A stretch of 64,000 nucleotides of DNA, from positions 558,001 to 622,000 of the forward strand of contig CM114271.1 of NCBI GenBank assembly GCA_050084515.1. The letters run 5' to 3'. Made by a program: the position numbers and the translations under genes. Of the stretch, positions 46,099 through 57,543 are shown one piece after another; the stretch's first letter is position 1, and each line of letters opens with the position of its first letter. The DNA is from Blasia pusilla (taxonomy: Eukaryota > Marchantiophyta > Marchantiopsida > Blasiales). The notes beneath the pieces are model-generated. The model was given only the letters and a program-made list of their open reading frames with translations, was not told the DNA's origin and made no database searches.

Positions 46099-47500
46099 CA
46101 GACGACTTTCTATTCACCGCTTACTGCATGACCATCCAACGAAGTGGATGCGCACCAACACTTCATACATTGTGTTCAGCCCGCAACAAACCCTTGATGC
46201 GAGGAATGTCGGAAATCCAAGAGAGCCAACAGCCACCGAAACAACCTCAAGGTGACCTGCTCGTCAGTTGCAAGGGACTAGGCAGCACCTCGCTGACACC
46301 TCCAGGGCTGATTTCTCACGCCCGTTCCAGAGCAGCCCTAAATCTGACCGAACCAACTCCCCTACCGAGAAGCCACGGAATTCCGCGTCGCGTAGGGGCC
46401 AATTCGATCGAGATCAATCACCCGATACCCGTCCTCTCCCTGCCCCGACAATGAACGCCCCCCAAGCCTTCAGCCTCTCCTACCAGCAGCCAGAAATCTC
46501 CCACCCTCCAAGAACCACTAGGTTTCTTCGACAAATCCTGCCACCTTAACTCGTTCTCGGTCCTCACCCGCTATCTCGAATCCCCCAGAGCGCACAAATC
46601 GTGTTCTCTGAAACCGCCTGGCTACCCCGTCCTCCTCTCCCGCTCCTCCCCACGCTTCCTCCCACACCTAGGGTTTCAACTCCCTCACCACACTGCCACT
46701 CGCATTCCCTGACCCACGCCCCCCATCCGACATGCACCCTGCCAAGATATCCCACACCCCTCCCCGTCTCTCGCCCTCCACCGCAGCGACCACCATAGCC
46801 GCTCCACCATCACCGTCTTCCCCTCCTCTCCTCTCTCTCTCGTTCCCCCACACCGTCTCCCTCTCACAAAACACCACAGCACCTCTTCTGCCGCCCTCTT
46901 CCCGATCGCTACTTCTCCCAGTTCGTGTCGACCTCTCTCGCAGCCCCGCCAACACCACCACAGCGCGCGCCCGCCGTCAGGCTATGGTGGCAGTCCACTC
47001 CCTACTTGCTGAAGAGAAGACAATCGACTCGGCCTCCAGTCTTGTTGGCGCTCCGTCGCGTGCCCGCCTGCCCAACGATCCAGAAGGGAGGGGAGGGGAG
47101 GGGAGCCCTATGGAGAGGAGCCACACGGCGTTGCGATACTGCTCGCTGTCTGGGTCGTGGCAGGCGGAGCGAACCGGGGCGGGACAGGACGGGCGAGGCG
47201 CGGGGGAGCCCGGGTCAGGGCGAGGGAGCGGCGACTCGCCGATGGGGGAGCGGAGCTGCTGGTGGTGGTGGGGGGGGGCATGGTGGCGATGCGGCCCCGT
47301 GGAGTCGTCCGATCGGAGACGTGGAGACATCGCAACGGCTGTGAGTCCTTCGGACCTAACAGGCCCACCACTGTTTTAACCGGCGGCAGATTCATATTGT
47401 CGGCCAAAGAGAGCGGAGGCGATGGACCGCCTTTACACGTCACGATGGAGACTCCAGAGGCGATGCCATGGAATCTTCCCCGGGGAGAGCATATAGGTCG
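46099..47500 (-). promoter_or_regulatory. 5' leader and promoter region of the R3H gene
   Basis: This GC-rich, low-complexity DNA lies upstream of the R3H ATG: CT-rich on the plus strand to about 46940 and G-rich beyond 47080. A telo-box (AAACCCTAG on the minus strand, 46668-46676), a motif common near plant transcription starts, sits about 570 bases before the ATG. Long open frames on both strands (for example 46732-47379) are low-complexity and do not look like genes. Confidence 0.4.
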
Positions 47501-47823
47501 TGGTCTTGGTTTTTCTAACCTGGTTAAAAGGACAGCTACAAATGACCATGTCCGCGAAATGGCCGGAATTTATCTATATCCCATTAATTATAATAATATT
47601 TTAAAATCGCATAAACTAATCGGGGTATGGATTGGAAGTGAAAATAATTTAAATTATCTATGGTTACCCTAAAATGTGTGATCTAATAATTTAAGTGACG
47701 GGCCAAAACCGAATGACCTAAGTGGCAAGCTCGTGTTGGTCAAAATGGTCTCGGGTAAACATCTCAAGACAAGTGTCTACGAAAATAACATAAATTATTT
47801 ATTAATAGAAAATCAAGTATTCA

Positions 47824-47988
47824 TTTATATTATCATGGGAGAGTGCTTTTTTGATTTGCAAATATCTCTATGTTTGATACTTGGCAACTAGACAGCAAGA
47901 AAATGTTTCTCATGGTAGGGACAGCAAACAAAAATTTGAATTTGTGTGCAACATCATTAATCTCTTCCCTTCACGGGTTATACACTAA
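47824..47988 (+). mobile_element. Short Helitron-like element, plus orientation
   Basis: It starts TTTATATTATCATGGGAGAG after an A and ends in a small CCC...GGG hairpin plus TATACACTAA. It aligns through most of its 165 bases with the minus-strand elements at 54433-54627 and 54748-54930 (gagagtgctttt, gatttgcaaa, tctatgtttga, aaatgtttctc, tgtgcaaca). The terminal TC and CTAG/T hallmarks are each altered by a base, consistent with an older copy. It is non-autonomous, with no coding capacity. Confidence 0.6.
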
Positions 47989-50106
47989 CAAAAGTTCTTC
48001 AAACATTTTTTTTTTTCTCGTGCATCGCACATACACCTTACTAATTTGTTTGAATTTTGAAGTCTCGCTAGGGATGATACTCTCATTTTGTTCCACTGCC
48101 TATTTCTATTTTTCTTCATTGAATAATTCTTTTGTTAGTTGCTCCCACGAATATTTTATTCTTGGGCAAGTAACATGTATAGCTTTTTTTACCGCGAATC
48201 ATAACTCCATTGTTTTGTAACAATATGAATTGTCAATGTCTATCTATATCTTTGTTTTTGGAGAGGAGGTGACTTGGCTTTTTCAAACATATCAACTCAT
48301 GAACTATGTCCTCTTGGATATGGATTTCATGTTTTCAAGGATCATCTCCGATAGAATTGAAAAATGAATGAAGTTGAGTCGAGTACTTTTCTAGTGAAAA
48401 GAAAACCCAAAGACATATAGGATCCCTATATATCTATATTATCATTAGAGACAAGCCTCTTAATAACAAACATCTCCCTATTCGACACATATCCTCTCGG
48501 ATGGCATCCTATTGTGACACTTGTCTCGTCTAATTAGTTAGTCATGTCTAACTAAGTTAGGGCACGAGAATGTACCAATGGTGCTCATCATTAGCCCATG
48601 CATAGTAGATGCATCCACTTGTGTCTACTTAACCCGTGAGCATAGTCAAGTCATAAACAAACGAAAGGCACATAATGTGTCCTTGAGTATTGGTGATCCA
48701 TGCCTAGGTAGGGAACAACATTGCCATTGGATTAAGACCGACCCTAATCGTCCACAGTGAGATTGGAGAGAGGGAGAGAGTGAGGGAGGGAGGAGGGAGT
48801 AAAGGGAACAAAAGAGGTCTAAATATTGCAAAATTGTTACTTTTCTCCTTCGTCGCGTCTCTTACTACTTTTTAAATATTTTAAAAATCTCAATATTTTC
48901 TTTGAAAATTCCCCTCATATTCCACCTTATTCGCCATCCACTCTATTTTCCCTATTCTCCCCTATATATATAGGTTTATTCGACTTTTCTCTCCAATTAT
49001 ATATTTTAAAGATTAAAATTCATAGTATTTAACCCAGTAAAAATTAATTTTTGAATAAAATTAAACCATCTCTATTCTAAAGATAGAATACATTTAATTT
49101 CTTAAAGCTTCAAACATCAAAATTTTGAGATGTGCTTTGTATATGTTGGTTCATCTTCCCTCTAAAGTACTATTGGAGAACATGCTTTGGTTCTATCAAG
49201 CACCCTACATAATAACACATGTCATTTCAGGTAGCCTTATGAGTAACGATTTCAAGCATATTTGAAAAATGAATTGTTTGCCATCACGAATGAAGCTTGC
49301 TCTTAAAGAAAGGGGAAGGAGTCATAAATGAGAATTCGTTATACTAGCAAGGTGGTTATATGATGTGGAGGTAATTATTTTTGTTTTCAATGGTTGACAT
49401 AGTGACAACACTGCTAGGGATTGAGGTGTTGACATGACTTCATTGTGAGTCCACTTTATGCAACTTCGATTTGCAAGTCTAGACAATTGTTTTTGCGTCG
49501 CAAATGTGTTAACTTAAACTGAACTTGCCATGGACCCATAAATATGATATTAATCATATTTTTTTAATATTTAATATTATTGATGAGTTTATATAAACAT
49601 TGAGCTCCGCTATCCTATTTTCGACTGTTGTTCTATCCAACTTTTCCCATGGCCTCTTCAAATTGCCTCGGCACACCCTCGAGACTGTGCACTCTCGGTC
49701 CGCACTTCCTTGGCCCCTGCTACGCACTCCCGTGTACTTGCATTTCACCCTCCTTGCGGCTCCTTCGATTGTGAGCGCCTCAACCTGGAAAGTATCCGTT
49801 TTCTTCCGAGCTATGCCTTCCGGCTCCCCACTTCCGGCTACCCTCCTGTTTTTCTTGATAGCCACCCTCAGGGCGGCTACAAAAACCTGAACTCGTTCTC
49901 GCCATGCATAAAACCGCTCGTGCCACACTCAAGCATTCTCTCCTATCAATAAGCACCAACAAACTCTTCAAAAAATGGACTGCGCTTTTGCGCACGGTCT
50001 TCCAAACTAAAACTAACACACAAAATCCCAACTACCATTTCCAGGAGCTCCCAACCGAGGCAACTCGCTTGCCTACCTACAAAAAACAAATTCCCCTTGC
50101 CCCCTC

Positions 50107-50562
50107 ACATCTTTCTCATGTAAAAATAAGAGAAAAAATGGCACACTCGGCCTAAAACTCCACTCTTGAATCTACATTGGCATATCGAGCCTGGTCCACC
50201 CTTTGCTGTGAGAGAATCCGAACACTAGCACCCTAGTTCCTAGCTCACACACGAGCAAGAGAGGTGCTCCAACGGCCCAACATGAGAAAGATGGCTTGGG
50301 AAAGCCATCTCTCTCCCTAAAAATAACAATCCTCCTGGTAACCTACGCGCACAGGTTACCAAGGGCGGGTGACCTGCTCAACAAGTCACCCGGCTATGAA
50401 AGACCCAAATACGAAAGTCATTGGAAACGACGTTCCTAACACAACGGACCTATCCTCAACCCCATCCAACATCTCATGATGAAGTTACACTCAAGACAGT
50501 TTGCTGGTTCTCTATATTGTAGCCACGAAACATCTCTACTTATCGGCTACTAAGATGTGACA
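50107..50562 (-). repeat. LTR-like repeat family X, minus-strand copy 2
   Basis: Read on the minus strand it starts TGTCACATCTTAG and matches the copies at 32473 and 23210, including the ATTTTTACATGAGAAAGAT end shared with the plus copy. The adjoining minus-strand DNA down to about 49600 may be the 5' leader of the same truncated element. Confidence 0.8.
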
Positions 50563-51150
50563 ACATGGGTATAGAGGACGGGGGGAAGGTTTTGGGGAAG
50601 ACCACTAGATGGGCTATCAATGACTCTCATCATGGATGTTTAGAATACATGTTAATATGACCCTATGTCACATAGGTCTCGTGCCACATCAGATGAAAGC
50701 GAGTTGGAGGAGAAGCGAAAAAGGGGTATACTTGTGTGTGGCGTTTGGCTCAAATCTATATATCCCCTCGGATCATATTGTTGGAGGAGACAACCACTTA
50801 GATAATGTTTCCTATTTCGAGGTTGGAGGAGAAAGAGCAAGAGAAGATCCGCCCTATATAGCATCTACCTACTCTAAGGTAGAGCAGGAGTCCTCATTGG
50901 ATAATACACCCTCAATATGCATAAAGTATATTTGTCGTAGGCGCCACCACACAAGATCGAGTAGTGGAAATCCTACCACGATGGCTATTAGCAAGGATAG
51001 GTGCGGGATACAATGGCATATTGTGGGACGTCTTTACGCATTGGACCTTCTACATGTTTAGTGTAGCCCCATATGCATGGCATTAATAGTGAAGACTGAG
51101 TTACAGTCAATTTCATCAGACACCCGAATTGCTACATTTGGTACTCACAC

Positions 51151-51373
51151 GAAGTAAGGAAGCTTAATCTTGGTTAGTCAGTTAATTGCGATTATCTTAA
51201 ATAGGGTTAGTTAATCATAATTAGTCTAACTCAAGACTATGGTTAGGATTAAGGTTAGGATTGCTTGTACATACCCTATATAATTGAGAAGAGGACCAAA
51301 CTCCACTCACTCTCTCATTGCAAAAATTCGTTCTCCATGGTGGTGTGTGAGTGTGAGATTCGTTTCCCATAAG
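51151..51373 (+). repeat. Repeat family Y, plus copy
   Basis: It matches the reverse complement of 16688-16918 over its full length. It contains a TATA-like ccctatataattg near 51275, followed by ctccactcactctctc and gttctccatggtggtgtg. It is probably an LTR fragment. Confidence 0.65.
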
Positions 51374-52437
51374 TTATGCTTCTTTAGCAGTTTTCTACAA
51401 TTATTAATTTAAGTGCAAACCAATGACGTTAGCAGGATTTGTGATATTAGAGTTCATGATATCGTATAATAGGTTTTGTACAAAATTTATCCATATCTAT
51501 CAATTTTTATTTTTATTTTTATCATTTGGCTGAAGTGAAGATTGGAATGTCAGACGTATTCAATGGAAATTTATTCATGAGCATGAAATTAAACCCTTTA
51601 AGAATAACATAAAATTGTGAGTAGTTTGCGGATCAGACCAGTAAATTGCGTAGCGGCTCAATTACAAGCTAGATTTGCAATTGGCTTGTAAGGTTGTCAT
51701 AATGTTGCAAAATTGTGTGAGTCTAAGGCGAGTTCTTTGCTAGCCAATTACCACCAAATCGGGAGTGTAATAAAATGGAACTTTCAAGTTGTGTGAAGTC
51801 ACAAACTACAAGTCGGATTCTCATTCTTGAGAGTGCACCACTCTCAAAGTTGCAACCTAACTATAGTTACTTTGCAACTAAGGTGCAACTCTTGGGAATT
51901 CCAAAGTTATTATGGATGCAGTAGTGAATATTGCAATAGATATTTCCTATGCTAGAGGTTCAAACCACAGGGTATGGTCAAACTAGAAAATAATGAATAA
52001 ATCATAATGTGTGGCCGAGAGAGTTGGATATGTGAATCTTTACAGATTAGAAATCCAATCAAACATATGACCTAATATTCAGACTTAACAAATTGGCCAA
52101 TCATAGTATATTGAAGGTATGTCTCATTGGTCAATTTTTAAAAATATGCTATTCAAAGATTTATATTTCCTAAACGTAAAGATAGCTACAAATGGTAGCC
52201 TCCCAATATATATGACCATATGATCTCAATTGTTCGAGTAATTTGCTTGACTTGAAATAGGAAAATAAGGGCGATTTAAGAAATCTCGATCTTGATATAA
52301 AGAAATTAATCTCAACATTAATCTTATCCGAGCATTAAGAATAAAACTATAATTGAACAACTAAAGAATCCCCCACCTTGTTAAGACGGTTTAATGATAA
52401 GGGTTGACCATATATGATATATAACAAGATACGATAA

Positions 52438-52990
52438 TGTCATGACTTTTAGGATAGATCGACGAGATCTAGTAGAGAGCGTTAGCGGATAGTGGAGCAT
52501 TGGCGGATAGTAGAGGACAGCTTCAAGAGGCCAACGATGACCTGTTGAGGCCACGAGTAACTTGAGAGAACAAGTTTTCCCTTCATTTTGGCTCGTTTGG
52601 AGCGATATTGAGGAACTTACTATTTTGGGTAAGTTGTTGTTTTGATACACTTGAGTTTCCACTTTGGAAAGTGGCCCTTGACCTACTAAAATAGGTCAAG
52701 AGCCAAGGAGGTGACCTACGAGCATAGGTTACCATAGAGAGAGTTTGGGAGAGGGAATGGGGTATACCTCCAAGATAGAAAGCTTGAGAGCTCATTCTCT
52801 ATTTGTTGAACCTTTTAGCATGAAGAGGCGGAGCTATGCTCCTCCTTGTCTTGTGTATGTAATCCAAGCCTCTCATTAGGAGACTGGGTTTGGTTTGACA
52901 TGAGAGAGAGATGGAGTGTGCATCTTATGAGAGATTGTGTGAGATATATACTTGATTTATTGGAGATATTTTGGTACTTATTGTGTCTAT
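52438..52990 (+). repeat. LTR-like repeat family A, plus copy 3
   Basis: It starts TGTCATGACTTTTAGG and is the best-preserved relative of copy 1 at 29580, extending through catccaagcctctcatta-type sequence (here aatccaagcctctcattagg) to the agatattttggtac block at about 52968. It faces an inverted relative at 53335-53715 across a ~345-bp spacer. Confidence 0.75.
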
Positions 52991-53334
52991 GTTAGAACAA
53001 AAAATAGACGGAAATAAATAAGGTCAGTAAACCTTCAAGTAACCTCGATTGTATTACTCAATCGAATAGTTTTAGTAGCATATACCATTGATGTGTTTTC
53101 TATGCAATAGGCAAATTTTGTTGACTTAGAGCCGCTACGAAGAGTCGTATAATTTAAGGGGTAATTATAGAGTCTATATTGAAGATGTGGTAAAGTGTAA
53201 TTAGTATGGCCTAATTCATGCGCATACACATTGTTACATAAAATATATCATTATCATCGTACACACACACATAAACATAAGACACCACACTCACTCATGT
53301 CATCTACACGTACAAGCGATCATGTACCAAAATA

Positions 53335-53360
53335 TCTATAAAAAAAAGGATCAAAGATCA

Positions 53361-53398
<38 letters not shown>

Positions 53399-53715
53399 TC
53401 TCTCTAACACACTTTCCTAATGAGAGGTTTGGATTATTGACAAGGTTAAGAGGATTTTAGCTCGATCGCCTCATGGGAGGAGGCTCAAGAAAGTGAGAAT
53501 AATCTCCCAACGTCTCTCTCCTAGGATATACCCTTTCCCTCTCCCATAATCTCTCCAGATGACATATGCATGCAGATCACCTCCTCAACCTTAACTTACG
53601 AGTGTAGATCAAGGGGCACTTTCTCACAAGTGTAACCCAACTCTACTCAAAATAGGGAACTTACTTGAAATAACAAGTTCTTCAATGTAGCTCCAAATGA
53701 GCCGAAAAAGAGGAT
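53335..53715 (-). repeat. LTR-like repeat family A, inverted diverged copy
   Basis: The reverse complement aligns with 52560-52930: GGCTCATTTGGAGC, GAGGTGATCTGCA, GGGAGAGGGAAAGGGTATA and CCAAACCTCTCATTAGG. A CT microsatellite (53364-53405) has grown inside it. Together with copy 3 it forms a diverged palindromic arrangement. Confidence 0.65.
53364..53405. repeat. CT/GA microsatellite
   Basis: About 20 CT units with one interruption lie inside the inverted family A repeat. It is probably an expansion of the GAGAGAG tract present in the other copies. Confidence 0.95.
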
Positions 53716-54432
53716 AACTTGCATACTTATATTACCCTATTCCTTAATTACCAAGTCATCCTTGACCAAATGGGACTGACATCCAACCTCACCAGATTGC
53801 ATAGATATTCGATATTCTACTATAAAATTTGTGACATTTACAAGAGTAGATTTCTATGTCATCTCCCATCTTCAAATGATCGTGTCTTTATTTTTTCAAG
53901 AAATATGCAAAACTAACTCAAAATAAGAGTTATGAAGCACAATGAAGTTAGGGCTTTTATGAAGAAGGGGAAGGATTAAATGATATGAAATTTTTGGAAT
54001 CTTTATTTCCATAAAGTGAGTTGTATGATCCAATGCTAGAACTCGTGCTTGGAATCTCGGAGAATCTCGTAACACGATCTTGATATGATTCCATTTCAAT
54101 TCATCCTCTCTAAACATTTAACATAACTCATGAACAAAATTCAAACATGTTGCTCTTCTATCTTATTAACCCATTATTTCGTCTTATTGTAATTGTAAGT
54201 TCACCCTTTATAATATAGATAGATTATCACTTCCTCTCTCCCAAGATTCAAACACACCTCTTTCCTTCTCCCAAATTTTACACTCCCATAAATGTCAAAC
54301 CTCAAAGGGCACTTGAAAGTCAAAATAACAAATGTGATACTATTATATATATGTCTTATTATATTTGTCATGTTGAAAATAAGACTATAAATTAAAATAC
54401 TTATAACAAAACCCTTTTTAGTATATAAATTA
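53716..54432. other. AT-rich intergenic DNA
   Basis: No gene is recognised. Its right end (about 54335-54432) is the first copy of a duplicated block that recurs at 54649-54747, each directly followed by a Helitron-like element. Confidence 0.5.
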
Positions 54433-54627
54433 CTAGAGGGTAGTGCGTGCCATGCATGGGAGCGAAAGGACTCATCGTGTTGCACAATTTTTTTTTTCTT
54501 GTCCATAGTATGGAAAACATTTTGTTACTGCCCGTATAAGGAGAAACATTTTTTTCTTGTCCGATTATCACATGTCAAACATAGAAGTGTTTGCAAATCA
54601 AAAAGCACTCTCCTATAATAATATAGA
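54433..54627 (-). mobile_element. Short Helitron-like element with canonical ends
   Basis: On the minus strand it starts TCTATATTATTATAGGAG preceded by A and ends with CTAG followed by T. This is the A|TC...CTRR|T insertion signature of Helitrons. A GC-containing imperfect hairpin (CCCATGCATGGCACGC region) lies just before the CTAG end. It is 195 bp and non-coding, so it depends on a Helitron elsewhere in the genome. Confidence 0.75.
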
Positions 54628-54747
54628 TGATCTTTTTAAATATAAATCCAAAATACTATTATATATACGTCTTATTATATTTGTCATGTTGAAAATAAGA
54701 CTATAAATTAGAATATTTATAACAAAACCTTTTTTATATATAAATTA

Positions 54748-54930
54748 CTAGTGGATAGCCCACCAAGTGCATGGGAGTGAAAATAGGAATCGCGTTGCAC
54801 AATTCTTTCTTTTTTCCTTGTCCATAAAATGGAAAGTATTTTTTTATTGCCCCAATAAAATTTTTTATTCCAATTGTCAGCGTCATAAATATTAGCAAAT
54901 TAAGAAAACACTCGACCATGCTAATATAAA
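54748..54930 (-). mobile_element. Second short Helitron-like element, diverged copy
   Basis: It ends CTAG followed by T on the minus strand (54748-54751) after a CCCATGCACTTGGTGGG hairpin. It begins TTTATATTAGCATGG after an A, so the initial TC has mutated to TT. It aligns with the neighbour at 54433-54627 along its length. Confidence 0.65.
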
Positions 54931-57543
54931 TTATCCAAATGAATTTTCATTAGGAGACTTATTATAATTGCTTCTTTCTGTGTGTACCTAAATTTTGGAG
55001 GCTTATCTGCCAAACTAATTTTCTTTTTCTTTCCAAAATGGAACACTGCGTTTTTTGAAAATTGAAACACGACTCGGCATTTTCCACACTAATCCCATGT
55101 TTTCAATGCGTTGGAGAGAACAATTCACGTAACAACCGCAGTCAAGGAAGATGCGGCGCAGGGATCAGCGCCTTCGGTGACAGATAACACCGATTGAGTG
55201 AAAGGCTAGGAGAGAAACCCGCGTTTCGTGCGTGGTGCTTGTAGGTGATTTCGTTTGGTTTCGCGTCAGCCGATCCGCACTCGCATTCTGATTACTCGTC
55301 GCATCCAAACTGCTACAACCTCGGCTGCTGGATCGCCGCATAGCTCGACAACGAGAAGTAATTCAAGCGTCCTCGAGACTTCGGCTTTCCGCAGGCGGCA
55401 GGTCGTCCTCTTCACTCGAAAGTCGTGTAGGTTTAAACCGTCGGAGTCGTACGGTTGAATTTCGTCTCAACCTCGTTCGCCCTCAAATTCAAACGCGTGT
55501 TTATGGTAAGGACAGAAGCGGTGAAGGAGTACATTGGGGGGTCGGGAAGCGTCCGCACTACTTGCAACTTCCGGAATGTGTCCTACTTTGACCTTGCTGG
55601 ATGATTGTTAGACTCAGGACTGTTAGATATCTCTGCCGTCGGCAGAGTTTGACTAGCCGAAATCCGACGCGAGTAATCCGCGGCGTTTAGAGAGACCGCG
55701 ACCAACGCTTGAGACGACTCGACTGTTGTCATTCTTCATGCGGGGATGGATTTGTGGCGATTAGAAACAGTAGCGCGAGAGAGGACTCGACGGGCCTCAA
55801 TCCGAACGCAAGGAAGGTCCCGCGCTTGTGACTGCACTTGTTGTTACATCAATACTCCTCTGTGCAGATTTGTGGCGATTGTATAGGGAACACGAGCATC
55901 TCGAGATTTTAATGCTGATATTTTCCTACGTTTTTATGTAGGATCTTTCCGTGTGTATTAATGACGTGTCATCCGATTGCCACACTCACCGTCATGTAAT
56001 TAGATCAGATCGTATGCATTTCTGGCAATTAGAAGCACGAGTAAGCTGAGACTTTGGTTTCTTCTCATCCTTATGACATCCCGAGCCGACTGCAACGCTG
56101 CCCGTAATTCGCTTTGATTGGGGTTGCACTTGAAAGTGAATTGTTTTCTCAACGCAGGCTCGCATTTTTCTCAGAGTTGTTTTATTAACAATCATATTCA
56201 GATCACATATCCCAGTCGCATACATTTTCACTCCGGAAAACACGAGTCCCCCCGGCCTGAATAGACCTCACATCCGCCCCACTCTGTCACTCTGTTGAAT
56301 GTGGGTGTGGATTTATGGCCATCAGAGACCCCACCACTTCAGACGATTTGGCTCTTCACATTAGGAGAGGATTTCTGGCAATTAAAAACGCCAGAGCTAG
56401 AACTTGAAACGACTTGACTACCGCTGATCTACGATTATGGACAAGGGGCAATTACAAACCCCGGCGCTTGAGACGACCCGGCTCTATGGGAAAGGACCAA
56501 ATCGTGCCGACTCGTACCCTAGTGATTGGTCTGGATCTAATAACTGCTGTGGGACCACGCAACTGCTCGGGCATTCTTCAACGCGGACGCGTTTATAACA
56601 TCTGTCTGTACATGCGGCGAGGTAATTTGGAAACCAAGCAGTTAAATGTCAACATCCCGCCTGCATACATCAATCTTCGTCTTCAGATTCCTGGAGCAAT
56701 GTGCTGGACTTTCACGTCCAGCCCTCGGCAGACCGGACTCACCGGATGCATTAGGGAAAGACGTCAATCAAATGAAGTGAGAAACTCCCTTACGTAATGA
56801 CTTTCACGAACTAGCGCCAGAAAGTGGTCGCATCGGGCGCGTTAGGACGAATTCCCGAGATTATGAGCCGAAGAAGTCAAGTCGTCCTATCGGCGATATC
56901 ATTTCACACGGTTTGAAGGATTGTGGAGCCGCCGAAAGTCAACCTCCGATTTCGAAAACTGCATTACCTACCTACGACTATTCTTCGCCGGCGCCTCTAG
57001 GAATCGGGTACATTTCGAAAATTGCATAGCCTACCTACGACTATTCTTCCGCCGGGGCCTCTAGGAATTGAGTACAGGCAGTCGTGTAAGGTAGATGAAG
57101 TTCAGGTGGAACTCGTGCATCAACGTTTCTTGAATTGACGATGTGACCTCCCGTTCAATGGAGGCATCCAAATCGTTCTCCAGCAAAGCCTACTCGTCCG
57201 GAAATGGGGCCACCGCCGTCAAACTGGAAAGTGAATGAGCTGAGCGAGGAGACCAGAGGTAACCTTAATTGAAGCACTTCCAATGATGGAGCAGATCTCC
57301 CTTTTTGTCTCAAATATGAGACCAGAAGGTCGCCACGTTAATCAAAAGGGAGAACAGCTTCCTAGATTAGAGATTCCACGAACTTTTGTGCGAGGTCTCG
57401 AAATTTGACGACATTCTGAATTGACAAACTGTGATTGAATGCTTTAGAGGAAGATATCTTCCGGACCAATATACTGTAGTTCCCTACACTGATTAAGGTC
57501 AGATCTGGAGCATGTAGCTTTCGCCCCGGGCTTCTTTTCTCCT
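54931..57543. other. GC-richer flank downstream of the aspartyl-tRNA synthetase gene, no gene recognised
   Basis: From about 55100 composition resembles host-gene flanks. It contains several degenerate copies of an attt.tggc.atta motif (about 55749, 55867, 56019, 56311 and 56372), often near gagacgact-type words. A 63-bp tandem duplication lies at 56951-57077. No frame reads as a known protein; the part next to 57543 is probably 3' UTR of the synthetase gene. Confidence 0.4.
56951..57077. repeat. 63/64-bp tandem duplication
   Basis: Copy 1 (56951-57013) and copy 2 (57014-57077) both begin ttcgaaaa.tgcat and share cctacctacgactattctt and cctctaggaatt/c. A handful of substitutions and one inserted base separate them. 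Confidence 0.9.

Larger units (their letters stand above)
47501..52437. other. AT-rich intergenic DNA with LTR and Helitron-like fragments
   Basis: No host gene is recognised. The region contains a Helitron-like element (47824-47988), another Helitron-like 5' end at 48433, an LTR of family X with leader DNA (about 49600-50562) and a repeat of family Y (51151-51373). Remaining sequence is AT-rich and unassigned. Confidence 0.5.
54335..54930. repeat. Direct duplication (~312-bp period) carrying two Helitron-like elements
   Basis: The block tactattatatata.gtcttattatatttgtcatgttgaaaataagactataaatt starts both copies (about 54338 and 54651). Each is followed by a Helitron-like element. Either a whole unit was duplicated, or one unit contains the recurrent target. 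Confidence 0.7.

Noticed and set aside
46732-47379. 215-residue plus-strand open frame
   Set aside because: The translation is Ser/Pro/Arg/Gly-rich low complexity and overlaps equally long frames on both strands. It reflects GC-rich promoter DNA of the R3H gene, not a gene.
47157-47672. 171-residue plus-strand open frame
   Set aside because: It runs from G-rich low-complexity DNA into unrelated AT-rich DNA, with no domain and no composition consistent with coding.
50636-51061. 141-residue plus-strand open frame
   Set aside because: No recognised domain. It lies between two LTR fragments and is most likely a remnant or chance frame; a weak resemblance to the gag leader was not strong enough to call.
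53364-53405. CT run as a promoter element
   Set aside because: It lies inside an inverted LTR-like repeat and no gene follows it; it is better explained as a microsatellite.
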